Assembly: GCF_902829295.1 (NCBI RefSeq)
Contig: NZ_CADEPL010000008.1
Location: forward strand, 1 to 57,820
Reading direction: 5' to 3'
DNA from: Vogesella oryzae
GTDB lineage: Bacteria; Pseudomonadota; Gammaproteobacteria; Burkholderiales; Chromobacteriaceae
Length of the DNA stretch: 57,820 nucleotides
The translations under genes and the position numbers were made by a program. This document shows, one piece after another, positions 35,915 to 43,864 of the stretch (within the stretch, counting starts at the first letter, position 1; each line of letters opens with the position of its first letter). The notes beneath the pieces were generated by a model. That model had not been told where the DNA came from and made no database searches. It worked only from the letters and a program-made list of their open reading frames with translations.

Positions 35915-36244
35915 TCATGACTTTGGAATGAAATATTGTGCGGGCCAGCCGTAGCGCTTCAGGTTCACTCGCCCGCCGGCGCCGACTTCCACGCCGTCTT
36001 CTTCCAGCAGCAGGATCTGGAAATCCGCCTCCGCCGAGCCCGGTCGCGACACCTTGCCGCTGCCGCTGACCACGCGAAACCACGGCCAGCCGGCGCCCTC
36101 CGGCGCATTGCCCAGCAGCTTGCCGACGTGGCGGGCATGGCGCGGGTAGCCGGCAAGCTGCGCCAGCGTGCCGTAGGTGCTGACCTGCCCCGGCGGAATC
36201 GCCATGAGCTGCGCCAGCACCGCGCGTTGGAAGGCGGCGTCCAT
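35915..36244 (-). CDS. Alkyltransferase-like protein (MGMT family, no catalytic Cys)
   Basis: A 109-residue member of the O6-alkylguanine-DNA alkyltransferase family consisting only of the DNA-binding domain. The reactive PCHRV motif is replaced by PWFRVV (Trp55 in place of Cys), the hallmark of ATL proteins, which bind alkylated DNA and recruit nucleotide excision repair instead of repairing it. IPPGQVSTYGTLAQLAGYP is the conserved helix-turn-helix lead. Its ATG overlaps the stop of the MBL-fold gene (TGATG), so the two are co-translated. Confidence 0.9.
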   Translation of the reverse strand: MDAAFQRAVLAQLMAIPPGQVSTYGTLAQLAGYPRHARHVGKLLGNAPEGAGWPWFRVVSGSGKVSRPGSAEADFQILLLEEDGVEVGAGGRVNLKRYGWPAQYFIPKS

Positions 36245-36894
36245 CAGCCGTAGCGGCGGTCGGCCACGAACGGGTTGCTGCGGCGCTCGTCGCCGATGGT
36301 GGTGAACGGGCCGTGGCCCGGCACCACCGTCATGTCGTCCGGCAGCGCGAACAGCTTGTTGCGGATGGCGTCGATCAGCTGCTGGTGGTTGCCCATCGGA
36401 AAATCGGTACGGCCGATGGAGCCCTGGAACAGCACGTCGCCGACCACGCACAGGTTGGCCGCACGGCTGACAAATACGATATGGCCCGGGGTGTGGCCGG
36501 GGCAGTGCAGCACCTCCAGCACCTCGCGGCCAACCTGCACCGTGTCGCCTTCTTCCAGCCAGCGCTCCGGCGTCAGCGCCGGGCTGGGGGCAAAGCCGAA
36601 CATCTGCCCCTGCTGCGGCAGCTGGTCCAGCCAGAAACTTTCCGCGCGCTGCGGGCCTTCGATCTGCACCCCCAGCGCATCGGCCAGCGCCCGCGCGCCG
36701 CCGGCGTGGTCGATATGGCCGTGGGTAAGCAGCAGCTTGGTCACCTGCAGGCCCTTGGCGTCGATAAAGGCGCGGATGCGGGCGATATCGCCGCCGGCGT
36801 CCACCACCGCCGCTTCGTTGCTGACATCGCACCACAGCACGGAACAGTTCTGCTGGAACGGGGTGACCGGAATGACGTGAAGCTGCAAGGCCAT
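36244..36894 (-). CDS. Metallo-beta-lactamase-fold hydrolase (YcbL/glyoxalase II-like)
   Basis: A 216-residue hydrolase. The zinc motif THGHIDHAGG (His58, His60, Asp62, His63) is complete, with HCPGHTPGHI, VGDVLFQGSIGRTDFP and VVPGHGPFT supplying the other ligands. The short length without a C-terminal domain places it with YcbL-type glyoxalase II-like proteins, which act on thioesters such as S-lactoylglutathione, but activity is unproved here. Confidence 0.88.
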   Translation of the reverse strand: MALQLHVIPVTPFQQNCSVLWCDVSNEAAVVDAGGDIARIRAFIDAKGLQVTKLLLTHGHIDHAGGARALADALGVQIEGPQRAESFWLDQLPQQGQMFGFAPSPALTPERWLEEGDTVQVGREVLEVLHCPGHTPGHIVFVSRAANLCVVGDVLFQGSIGRTDFPMGNHQQLIDAIRNKLFALPDDMTVVPGHGPFTTIGDERRSNPFVADRRYG

Positions 36895-36993
36895 GATCTG
36901 CTACCTGAAAACGGGAATGGCACATTGTAAGCCAGCCGGCCGGTGACTTGACCAAGGCGCTACAATAGCGGCAGTGAAAATCGAGAAAGCATC

Positions 36994-37815
36994 ATGAGCC
37001 TGATCCCGGAAATCAAACCGCAGCAGTCGGTCGAACTGCTGAAAGAACTGCACATCCTCACCCGCGACGGCAAGATCAACCAGGACACTCGCCGCAAGCT
37101 GAAGCAGGTCTATCACCTGTACCAGTTCATCGAGCCGCTGATGGCCGACGTGCTGACGGAAAAAGGCAGCCTGACGCTGGCCGACCACGGCGCCGGCAAG
37201 TCCTACCTCGGCTTCATCCTCTACGACCTGTTCCTGAAGGACAAACCCGCCGCCTACGTCTACGGCGTGGAAACGCGACAGGATCTGGTGGACAAGTCGG
37301 TGGATCTGGCCAAACGGCTGGGTTTTGACGGCATGAGCTTCCTCAACCTCACCGTCGAGCAGTCGATCACCTCCGACGCGCTGCCGCCGCAGGTGGACAT
37401 CATCACCGCGCTGCACGCCTGCAACACCGCCACCGACGACGCCATCCGCTTCGCGCTGGCCAAGGACGCCAAGTACATCGTGCTGGTGCCGTGCTGCCAG
37501 GCCGAGGTGGCCGCCGTGTTGCGGCAGAAGAAGAACGAGACCTTCGGCAAGACGCCGCTGTCCGAGCTGTGGCGCCACCCGATCCACACCCGCGAGTTCG
37601 GCAGCCAGCTCACCAACGTGCTGCGCTGCCTGCAGCTGGAAGCGCGCGGCTACCAGGTCACCGTTACCGAGCTGGTGGGCTGGGAACACTCGATGAAGAA
37701 CGAGCTGATCATCGCCAAGAAAACCAGCAAGGGCAAAAAAGCCGCCCGCGAGCGGCAGGAGAGCATCCTGCGCGAGCTGAACCTGGAAGAACTGCGCGAG
37801 CGCTTCGCCTACTAA
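36994..37815 (+). CDS. Class I SAM-dependent methyltransferase
   Basis: A 273-residue protein with a Rossmann methyltransferase core: LADHGAGKSYLGFILYD replaces the usual glycine-rich loop, then VYGVETR (acidic end of strand 2) and DIITALHACNTATDDAIRFAL. The pattern LHACNTATD with the later LVPCCQ is that of the Methyltransf_32-type group whose substrate is unknown. The Lys/Arg-rich C-terminus (KKTSKGKKAARERQ) could bind nucleic acid. It is followed nine bases later by a LysR gene. Confidence 0.83.
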   Translation: MSLIPEIKPQQSVELLKELHILTRDGKINQDTRRKLKQVYHLYQFIEPLMADVLTEKGSLTLADHGAGKSYLGFILYDLFLKDKPAAYVYGVETRQDLVDKSVDLAKRLGFDGMSFLNLTVEQSITSDALPPQVDIITALHACNTATDDAIRFALAKDAKYIVLVPCCQAEVAAVLRQKKNETFGKTPLSELWRHPIHTREFGSQLTNVLRCLQLEARGYQVTVTELVGWEHSMKNELIIAKKTSKGKKAARERQESILRELNLEELRERFAY

Positions 37816-37824
37816 GCCCGCCGC

Positions 37825-38709
37825 ATGAGCCGCCGCCTCGACGCTACCCTGCTGGCCGACCTGTGGTTCTTCCACGCGGTGGCGCAGTGCGGCGGTTTCC
37901 GCCGCGCCGCCGAACAGCTGGCGGTCACGCAGGGCGCGGTCAGCCAGCGCGTGCAGCGGCTGGAAGCACGGCTGCAGCTGAGCCTGCTGCAGCGCGGCGG
38001 CCGCAGCCTGCAGCTCACCGCCGCCGGGCAGCAGCTGTTTGCCGCCTGTGACAGCGGCTTCGATACCGTGGCAACAACGTTGGTCGCATTGCAGCGTGAT
38101 TCCGCACCGGCCAGCGTGCAGCTGGCGGCACCACCGTCGCTGGCGCTGGAATGGCTGCTGCCGCGGCTGGGCCGCTTCGCCCGCCTGCAGCCGGACATCA
38201 GCGTCGATCTGCTGGCCGACAACCAGCCCTACAGCCCGGCGGCGCTACGTCAGGCCGGCATTGACCTGGCGCTGCGCTACCTGCCGCACGCGCCGCAGGA
38301 TGCCGCCTTCGTGCTGCCGGAGTACGGCTACCCGGTCGCCGCCCCCGCTTTCGACCCCGCCGGCCACGGTGGCCGCCTGCTGCACGACGATGCGCCGTGG
38401 AGCACGCCAACACCGGCCGGCAGCGAGTGGGCGCTATGGTTGGCCGCCCACGGCCGTCCATCCGGCTGCGACGCCGGCGAACGCCACTTCAATCAGGCAC
38501 AACTGGCCTACCGCAGCGCGCAGGCCGGCGATGGCGTGGCACTGGGCCGCCAGCTGCTGGTGGCGCGCTACCTGCAGGATGGCAGCCTGTGCCGGCTGGA
38601 CGATCAGCCGCCGTTGCTGCTGGGCTATTACGCGTTGTATGCGGTTGGCAGCAGCGCGGCGGTTGCGGCACTGGGGGCGTGGCTGTGTGGGGAGATGCAA
38701 GCCCGGTAG
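37825..38709 (+). CDS. LysR-family transcriptional regulator
   Basis: A 294-residue regulator. The N-terminal helix-turn-helix is clear (FFHAVAQCGGFRRAAEQLAVTQGAVSQRVQRLE within residues 15-48), followed by the co-inducer domain starting near residue 95 (SVQLAAPPSLALEWLLPRL). The pattern resembles GcvA-type regulators. It starts nine bases after the methyltransferase gene, an unusual position for LysR members, which are usually divergent from their target. Confidence 0.9.
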   Translation: MSRRLDATLLADLWFFHAVAQCGGFRRAAEQLAVTQGAVSQRVQRLEARLQLSLLQRGGRSLQLTAAGQQLFAACDSGFDTVATTLVALQRDSAPASVQLAAPPSLALEWLLPRLGRFARLQPDISVDLLADNQPYSPAALRQAGIDLALRYLPHAPQDAAFVLPEYGYPVAAPAFDPAGHGGRLLHDDAPWSTPTPAGSEWALWLAAHGRPSGCDAGERHFNQAQLAYRSAQAGDGVALGRQLLVARYLQDGSLCRLDDQPPLLLGYYALYAVGSSAAVAALGAWLCGEMQAR

Positions 38710-39089
38710 CTCGATAAGTGCCGCGAACCCCGGTAAAAGGCAGGCACTCCGGCCCCGGATGCGCCGTTGGCTTATCCGATCTGCATGTTCACACCAGCTC
38801 ATGGCTGGTCTGCTAACATGCCAACAGCTTGTTTGACCATATCGCTCATGGAGCCCGCATGCCTTTCATTTTATCCCACTGAGCTGTAGCGCTGACCATC
38901 GGCTTAGCTGTGTTGCTGTCTGAGTTGTAGTGGATATGGCTGTTAGCCAGTGCGCCGGGACTGTTGATTGCGTTGTGGCTGCGTCTGGTGCGGAGTAAAT
39001 ATCTGTTTTGTATGATTTTCTAACGGATAGCCGCTATAAGCGGGCCTCAATGCGCTATTGATTTTGCAATTTTGTAATAAGGGGGCGGT
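38710..39089 (+). other. 380-base gap at the left of an AT-rich island
   Basis: No intact gene. The middle holds a decayed small open frame (38859-39023). From about 38980 the sequence turns clearly AT-rich. Confidence 0.5.
38859..39023 (+). pseudogene. Decayed small membrane-protein gene with two in-frame stops
   Basis: Reading from the ATG at 38859, a 54-codon frame gives Met-Pro-Phe-Ile-Leu-Ser-His, TGA (38880), AVALTIGLAVLLSEL, TAG (38928), WIWLLASAPGLLIALWLRLV and ends at TAA (39021). Two hydrophobic segments separated by single stops, each one substitution from Trp or Gln codons, look like a recently disabled two-helix membrane protein. I cannot name a family. Chance is a real alternative for a frame this short. 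Confidence 0.4.
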
Positions 39090-39611
39090 ATGATTGGAGT
39101 TATTGTTGGATTTTTTATTGTAGCTTTGATGTTTGCGTCTTTTGCCTACTTTATTCGTCAGTCAGAGAAAAATGGCAATGGCGCCATTGATTCGCATAAA
39201 CCAATTGTCTTGCTTGTAGATAACAATCCTACCTATGTGTCCTATAAAGAAATGGGTTTTTGGGCGGTTCGTATGTCTGATAAGGAATCTCACAGACTTT
39301 TGGATTCAATGAAGGACTCAAAAGTAGCTAATGATTTCATTACATACTTTATTACAGTGGCGCTGCAGTCGGCAATGTATAGATATCATGTGGTGAACGT
39401 CCTTAAATTTGGGGACGAGGCATTGCACGATATGAAAATTGGTGAGGATGATTCAATTAACACCTTCACCATGGGTAATGGTGAAAAATTGCCAGATGAG
39501 CTATATCGCAATTTCTCTACTTTTGTTGATTTTTTTTCGCAGCCATACAAGATGATTTTAATAGTGCAATGGATAAAATGGGAACATTTGGGAGTAGCAA
39601 AATTTCCATAA
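39090..39611 (+). CDS. Hypothetical membrane-anchored protein, frame interrupted
   Basis: A 173-codon frame in AT-rich DNA unlike its neighbours in codon use, pointing to transfer. It starts with a membrane helix (about 3-23, VIVGFFIVALMFASFAYFI) and then a soluble region I do not recognise; SYKEMGFWAVRMSDKESHRLLDSM and KFGDEALHDMKIGEDDS read as true protein. GGGGGCGG lies just before the ATG. The last ~23 codons after base 39536 look like out-of-frame noise; a -1 shift at the T run gives a natural continuation to 39751, so the genuine product is probably about 220 residues. Confidence 0.7.
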   Translation: MIGVIVGFFIVALMFASFAYFIRQSEKNGNGAIDSHKPIVLLVDNNPTYVSYKEMGFWAVRMSDKESHRLLDSMKDSKVANDFITYFITVALQSAMYRYHVVNVLKFGDEALHDMKIGEDDSINTFTMGNGEKLPDELYRNFSTFVDFFSQPYKMILIVQWIKWEHLGVAKFP

Positions 39612-39751
39612 CATTCGATGCCATGTTAGACAAGTACAATGGAAAATATGTGACGGTCGATGCATTGGACCGCATGATGACTGGCCAAGTATTGGATGCT
39701 GCTTTATTGGCAAAAATGGAGGTGTTGAGTAGTGTCATTAGGCGGAGATAG
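39530..39751 (+). pseudogene. Frame-shifted C-terminal part of the preceding gene
   Basis: At 39530-39537 there are eight Ts, positioned as GA-T TTT TTT T. Slipping back one base yields FFFAAIQDDFNSAMDKMGTF and then SKISITFDAMLDKYNGKYVTVDALDRMM up to TAG at 39749 (split in two quotations). This is either a lost T in a homopolymer (mutation or base-calling error) or a -1 slippage site. Confidence is in the frame relationship, not in the cause. Confidence 0.6.
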
Positions 39752-39781
39752 TTTAATTTTCTAAAAATGGCTGCAGAGTGA

Positions 39782-39907
39782 ATGAGCATGTCCGGAACTC
39801 TTCTGTTTAATCCTGCCGCTGACCACTATTACTGGGAACGCAGTCATGGTCGAGTTGTAGTCTATGCTAGACAACGCGGTAAGTCGGGGGGGGTAGGCTG
39901 GTGCTGA
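39782..39907 (+). other. Short open frame of doubtful status in the AT-rich island
   Basis: A 41-codon frame (MSMSGTLLFNPAADHYYWER and onward to TGA at 39905). The first 30 residues read like protein; the end runs into a G7 stretch. No ribosome-binding site is clear. It may be the remnant of a longer gene. Confidence 0.25.
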
Positions 39908-39945
39908 GTATCGCGAAGCCCGGCGTTTACCTCGAATGAATAAAA

Positions 39946-39990
39946 AAGGTTGGCCGCAAGCCATGAGCAGCTTGCGGCCAACCTTTTTGC
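39946..39990. terminator. Bidirectional terminator from an exact DUS-like inverted pair
   Basis: AAGGTTGGCCGCA (39946-39958) and its complement (39973-39985) form a stem extended to about 16 bp by the flanking AG/CT and A/T bases, with A6 before and T5 after. It ends the dsdA transcript on the minus strand and any plus-strand message from the island. Confidence 0.85.
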
Positions 39991-40008
39991 GTTTGCTTGA
40001 TTGAGTAA

Positions 40009-41235
40009 TCAATCAGCCAGCAGCGGCAGGAATACCTCGTCCGGCAGGCCGTTGCCGCCGGTGGTCCACACCACCGGGATGATGTCGCCCGGCCATTGTT
40101 CGCCGGCCAGCTGGTGGGCGACGAAACCGGCGGCGGCGGAGGGCTCCAGCCGCAGGCGGTGCTGCTGCCATTGCCGGCGCACTTCGGCCAGCAGGCTGGC
40201 GTCGCTGACGGTGATCACTGCGTCGATCAGCGGGCCGACGATGCCGGCCACGGTGGCGGAGGCGCGCGGCACCGCCAGGCCGTCGGCCACGGTGCGGTTG
40301 TCGAGGCCGATGTCGTACACCGACAGCGTGTCGTCGTCCGTGGCGAGGCGCAGCAGCATGCAGGGCGAGGCCACCGGTTCCACCAGCACGCACTGCACCG
40401 CGTCGCCGAACAGACACTTCAGGCCGAAAGCCACACCGCCTGGGGCGCCACCCACGCCGCACGGCAGGTAGACGCGCAGCGGCTGCTCGGGAGTTGGCCG
40501 CAGGCCGGCGGCTGCCAGCTGCGGCGCCAGGTCCCAGGCCGCGGCGGCATAGCCGAAGAACAGCAGCAGCGAGCTTTCATCGTCGATGAAATAGGCGTGC
40601 GGGTCGGCAGCGGCGATGTCGCGCGCGGCGGCCACCGCCAGTGCGTAGTCGCCCTGGTGCTCCACCACGCCGGCGCCCAGCGCGCGCAGGCGCTGCTTTT
40701 TCCACTCCTTGGCATCGTGCGACATATGCACTTCCACCTGCAGACCCAGCGCACGCGCCATCACGCCGACGCTGTAGCCGAGGTTGCCGGTGCTGCCGAC
40801 CAGGATGCGGTGCTGCGCGAACAGCGCGCGTGCCGGCGCCTCGGCCAGCACGGCGTAGCTGCTGCCGGCCGGCAGCAGGCCGGCGGCCAGCGCCAGCTCC
40901 TCGGCATGGCACAGCACCTCGTACACGCCGCCGCGCGCCTTGATGCAGGCGGTGATCGGCAGCGCGTGGTCGGCTTTCACCCACAAGGGTTGGCCGTGCT
41001 CGTCGATCTGGCTTAGTAGTGGTGAATCGATGCGGCCATCGGCGGCGACGCTGTCCGGAAACAGCCGCGCCAGCAGCGGCGCGAAACGCTGCCAGCGGGC
41101 GATGGCGGCTTCGATGTTGGCGCGGCCGTAGCGGCTGGCGGCCAGCGCCTCGGCGGCGGGTTGCAGGGAGGGGTTGTGCCACAGCAGCGGTTGGCCGTGG
41201 CGCAGGGCGTTAGGGAGGGTATCGAGAGGGAACAT
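40009..41235 (-). CDS. dsdA: D-serine ammonia-lyase
   Basis: PLP enzyme that deaminates D-serine to pyruvate and ammonia. The 408 residues contain the PLP lysine in ACIKARGGVYEVL (Lys99), the phosphate-binding GSTGNLGYSVGVMARALG, and PCGVGGAPGGVAFGL, all characteristic of DsdA. It is somewhat shorter at the N-terminus than the E. coli enzyme. No dsdC or dsdX is adjacent. A 17-base palindrome lies about 80 bases upstream. Confidence 0.93.
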   Translation of the reverse strand: MFPLDTLPNALRHGQPLLWHNPSLQPAAEALAASRYGRANIEAAIARWQRFAPLLARLFPDSVAADGRIDSPLLSQIDEHGQPLWVKADHALPITACIKARGGVYEVLCHAEELALAAGLLPAGSSYAVLAEAPARALFAQHRILVGSTGNLGYSVGVMARALGLQVEVHMSHDAKEWKKQRLRALGAGVVEHQGDYALAVAAARDIAAADPHAYFIDDESSLLLFFGYAAAAWDLAPQLAAAGLRPTPEQPLRVYLPCGVGGAPGGVAFGLKCLFGDAVQCVLVEPVASPCMLLRLATDDDTLSVYDIGLDNRTVADGLAVPRASATVAGIVGPLIDAVITVSDASLLAEVRRQWQQHRLRLEPSAAAGFVAHQLAGEQWPGDIIPVVWTTGGNGLPDEVFLPLLAD

Positions 41236-41313
41236 GGCGCTTTCCGGTCAGAACATGCCCGGCAGTGTGCGCGTGGCCGCTGGCGGCGACAAGCCAGCAT
41301 TACTGCTGCGTGT

Positions 41314-41330
41314 GATTAGCCTGGCTAATC
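41314..41330. promoter_or_regulatory. 17-base palindrome upstream of dsdA
   Basis: GATTAGCC-T-GGCTAATC, overlapping the stop of the GIY-YIG gene. It could be an operator for dsdA or a weak terminator stem; no T run follows. Confidence 0.35.
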
Positions 41331-41588
41331 GCTTGTCTGGCCCAGCTGCGCCGCCAGCCACGCCCGCTTCTGCGCCGCGCTCATCGCCTTCACCGCCAGT
41401 TCGGCGCGCAGTGCCTCGCTCTTGTCGGCAAATGCCACCACCAGCGCGATGCGCTCCGGCGGGAAGCTGCGGGTGTAGCGCGCACCCTTGCCTTTGAGGT
41501 GGGCGGCGTAGCGTTTCTCGACGTTATTGCTGATGCCGGTGTACAGGCTGCCGCCGCGGCATTCCAGCAGGTACAGGTACCAGCTCAT
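41325..41588 (-). CDS. GIY-YIG nuclease-domain protein (UPF0213)
   Basis: An 87-residue single-domain GIY-YIG protein. The first strands YLYLLECRGGSLYTGISNN carry the GIY...YIG-equivalent motif (here YLY...YTG), followed by the conserved Arg in KRYAAHLKGKGARYTRSFPP. The short UPF0213/YhbQ-type members have been linked to nucleic-acid cleavage but their role is unsettled. The ATG at 41588 removes an unlikely seven-residue extension. Confidence 0.88.
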   Translation of the reverse strand: MSWYLYLLECRGGSLYTGISNNVEKRYAAHLKGKGARYTRSFPPERIALVVAFADKSEALRAELAVKAMSAAQKRAWLAAQLGQTSD

Positions 41589-41595
41589 GGTGTGC

Positions 41596-41629
41596 AAGGT
41601 TGGCCGCAAGACATGCGGCCAACGTTTTG
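41596..41629. terminator. Terminator from a DUS-like inverted pair
   Basis: AAGGTTGGCCGCA (41596-41608) faces TGCGGCCAACGTT (41614-41626), with one mismatch at the G/C position near the base, loop AGACA. It lies in the gap between the GIY-YIG gene and the upstream PLP-enzyme gene on the minus strand. Confidence 0.7.
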
Positions 41630-41640
41630 TGCTGTTGGGG

Positions 41641-42822
41641 TCACTCGGCCAGCGCCTGCTGCAGATCGGCGATGATGTCGCGGATGTCCTCGATGCCCAC
41701 CGAGCAGCGCACCAGCCCGCCGGGGATGCCGAGCGCGATGCGCTCCTCCTCGCTGCATTCCACGTGGCTGGTGGTGCTGGGCACGCCCAGCAGGGTATCC
41801 ACCGTGCCCAGCGTGGCGGCGCGGATCAGCAGCTGGCAGCGCGGCAGCAGCCGGCGCACGGCGGCAAAACCGCCGGCCAGCTCGAAGCTGAGCACGCCGC
41901 CGAAGCCGTGCATCTGCTCGCGGGCGATGGCGTGCTGCGGGTGCTCCGGCAGGCCGGGATAGTTCACCTGCCGCACCGCCGGCTGCTGTTGCAGCCACTG
42001 TGCCAGCGCCAGCGCGTTGTCGTTGTGCTGGCGCATGCGCAGCGCCAGGGTCTTGATGCCGCGCAGGATCAGGAACGCGCTCATCGGGTCGAGGCAGGCG
42101 CCGTGGATTTCGCGGTAGTGGCGGATACGGTCGGTCAGCATCTTGCTGCCGCAGACGATGCCGCCCATGGCGTCGGCGTGGCCGCCGAGGAACTTGGTGG
42201 CGCTGTGCAGCACCAGGTCGGCGCCCAGCGCCAGCGGGTTCTGGTTTACCGGGGTGGCGAAGGTGTTGTCGATCACTACCACCGCGCCGGCGGCATGGCC
42301 GGCGGCGGCCAGGCGGCGGATGTCCTGCACTTTCAGCAGCGGGTTGGTCGGCGATTCCAGGTACAGCAGGTCGCAGCCATCAGCCAGCGCGGCGATGAAG
42401 GCGGCGGCATCGGTGGTGTCGCACAGCGTCACCTGCACCCCCCACTGCGGCAGGGTGTGCTGCAGCAGGTAGTGGCTGCCGCCGTAGGTGTCCTTGCCGG
42501 CCACCACGCGCGCGCCGGGCTTGAGCAGCGCCATCAGCGTGCTGCTGATCGCCGCCATGCCGCTGCCGAAGCTCACCGCCGCCGCCGCGCCTTCCAGCGC
42601 CGCCAGCTTGGCTTCCAGTGCCAGGCTGGTGGGGTGGGCGGTGTTGCGCGCGTACAGCGGGCCGGGCACGTCGCCACGCGCCACCTGCTCCCAGCTGTCC
42701 ACATCCGGGTAGCCGTGGGCGATGCCGAACTCGATGGGTACCGCCAGCGCGGCGTGCGGGCGGTGGGCTTCTTCGCCGGCGCGGACGGCCAGCGTGGCAG
42801 GGTGCAGGGTGGGGGCTGTCAT
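41641..42822 (-). CDS. metB: Cys/Met-metabolism PLP enzyme, cystathionine gamma-synthase type
   Basis: A 393-residue trans-sulfuration enzyme predicted to join an activated homoserine to cysteine (or sulfide) on the way to methionine. Features include YARNTAHPTSLALEAKLA, FGSGMAAIS, YLESPTNPLL, VVVIDNTFATP and the PLP lysine in SATKFLGGHADAMGG (Lys210), then STTSHVECSEEER. The family includes cystathionine beta-lyase and O-acetylhomoserine sulfhydrylase; the length and the SHVECSEEER segment favour a gamma-synthase-like enzyme but do not prove it. A GC-rich hairpin (about 42863-42896) precedes it. Confidence 0.85.
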   Translation of the reverse strand: MTAPTLHPATLAVRAGEEAHRPHAALAVPIEFGIAHGYPDVDSWEQVARGDVPGPLYARNTAHPTSLALEAKLAALEGAAAAVSFGSGMAAISSTLMALLKPGARVVAGKDTYGGSHYLLQHTLPQWGVQVTLCDTTDAAAFIAALADGCDLLYLESPTNPLLKVQDIRRLAAAGHAAGAVVVIDNTFATPVNQNPLALGADLVLHSATKFLGGHADAMGGIVCGSKMLTDRIRHYREIHGACLDPMSAFLILRGIKTLALRMRQHNDNALALAQWLQQQPAVRQVNYPGLPEHPQHAIAREQMHGFGGVLSFELAGGFAAVRRLLPRCQLLIRAATLGTVDTLLGVPSTTSHVECSEEERIALGIPGGLVRCSVGIEDIRDIIADLQQALAE

Positions 42823-42896
42823 GGCGGCTCCAGAGAGGGACTGAGCCGCATGCTGGTGGCCTGCCGCCGGGCTGTCAAGCCGGCGGCGGGCAGGTG

Positions 42897-43436
42897 CTAG
42901 CGGCCGTAGGTAGCGATCAGGCTGGTCTTGCCCAGGCTGTTGGCATTCAGCATATAGCCCACCAGCGCCGGCATGGCATCGGCGCCCAGCTCCAGTTTGT
43001 CCACTTTCAGCGCATGCACGGTAAAGATGTAGCGGTGCGGCCGGTCGCCCTGCGGCGGGCAGGCGCCGCCGAAGCCGGGCACGCCGTAGTCGGTGCGGCT
43101 CTGCACGCTGCCGGCCGGCAGCACGCCGCCCGGATTACCGGCGCCGCTGGCCAGTTCGCGGGTGTCGGCCGGCAGGTTGAAGACCAGCCAATGCCACCAG
43201 CCGCTGCCGGTGGGGGCATCCGGATCGTAGACGGTGACGGCAAAACTCTTGCTGCCGGCCGGGGCATCTTTCCAGCGCAGCGCCGGCGACACATTGCCGC
43301 CGTTGCAGCCAAAACCGTTGTATTCCTGCGCCTTGCTCATCGGCTTGCCCGGCAGCAGCTGCGGACTGGTGACATCGAAGGCCAGCGCCGGCACGGCGGC
43401 CAGCAGCAGGGCGGCGCTGCTCAGAATGTATCGCAT
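42897..43436 (-). CDS. Periplasmic YbhB/YbcL-type PEBP-family protein
   Basis: A 179-residue phosphatidylethanolamine-binding-protein relative with a signal peptide (MRYILSSAALLLAAVPALA). The ligand-pocket motifs are clear: GGNVSPALRWKDAPAGSKSFAV, VYDPDAPTGSGWWHWLVFNLP and GFGGACPPQGDRPHRYIFTVHAL. The function of bacterial members is not well defined. The ATG at 43436 starts the signal peptide. Confidence 0.92.
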   Translation of the reverse strand: MRYILSSAALLLAAVPALAFDVTSPQLLPGKPMSKAQEYNGFGCNGGNVSPALRWKDAPAGSKSFAVTVYDPDAPTGSGWWHWLVFNLPADTRELASGAGNPGGVLPAGSVQSRTDYGVPGFGGACPPQGDRPHRYIFTVHALKVDKLELGADAMPALVGYMLNANSLGKTSLIATYGR

Positions 43437-43470
43437 GGGATGACTCCTGGTGGTGGCGGACAAACACAGT

Positions 43471-43483
43471 ATGGTTGGCCGCA
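43471..43483 (+). repeat. DUS-like word (ATGGTTGGCCGCA) upstream of the PEBP gene
   Basis: Eleven of the 13 bases match (second A and first G differ from AAGG as ATGG). It is unpaired and intergenic. Confidence 0.6.
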
Positions 43484-43543
43484 GGCGCTTTGGCGCGCAG
43501 TCTACAAGCTTCATCCGCTGTGCTTGCCGCAAGCCGGGCGGCA

Positions 43544-43864
43544 TCATCGCCGCTGCAACCATTCCGCCACCGACGCCTGCCAGCCATCGGCCACGCCGCT
43601 GGCCAGCAGATGTTCGCTACTGCCCAGTTGCAGCCGTGCGCCAGTGGCATCGAACCACAGTTCGCCCTCGGCGAAGCGGCGATAGGGCTGCGGTTCGCTG
43701 GTCATGGCGGCGAAGGTGAGCTTTTGCCAGCCGCCGCTGCCAGCCGGTTGCCACAGCCAGTGGTACACCGCATCCGCTGCGCTGCCGGCGGGCAGGTCCA
43801 GCCGCTTCACTTCCAGCAACGTGCCGTCCGCGCCGCTAAAGCCGTACAGGCATTGCAGCAGCAT
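43544..43864 (-). CDS. Hypothetical protein coupled to the DUF1456 gene
   Basis: A 106-residue protein without signal peptide or recognisable domain (MLLQCLYGFSGADGTLLEVKR at the start, tryptophan-rich middle with HWLWQPAGSGGWQ). Its ATG overlaps the stop of the DUF1456 gene as TGATG, so the two are probably co-translated. Confidence 0.65.
   Translation of the reverse strand: MLLQCLYGFSGADGTLLEVKRLDLPAGSAADAVYHWLWQPAGSGGWQKLTFAAMTSEPQPYRRFAEGELWFDATGARLQLGSSEHLLASGVADGWQASVAEWLQRR

Noticed and set aside
42863-42896. GC hairpin before the metB-like gene as a SAM riboswitch or terminator
   Set aside because: It is a simple stem without a T run or any recognisable aptamer core.
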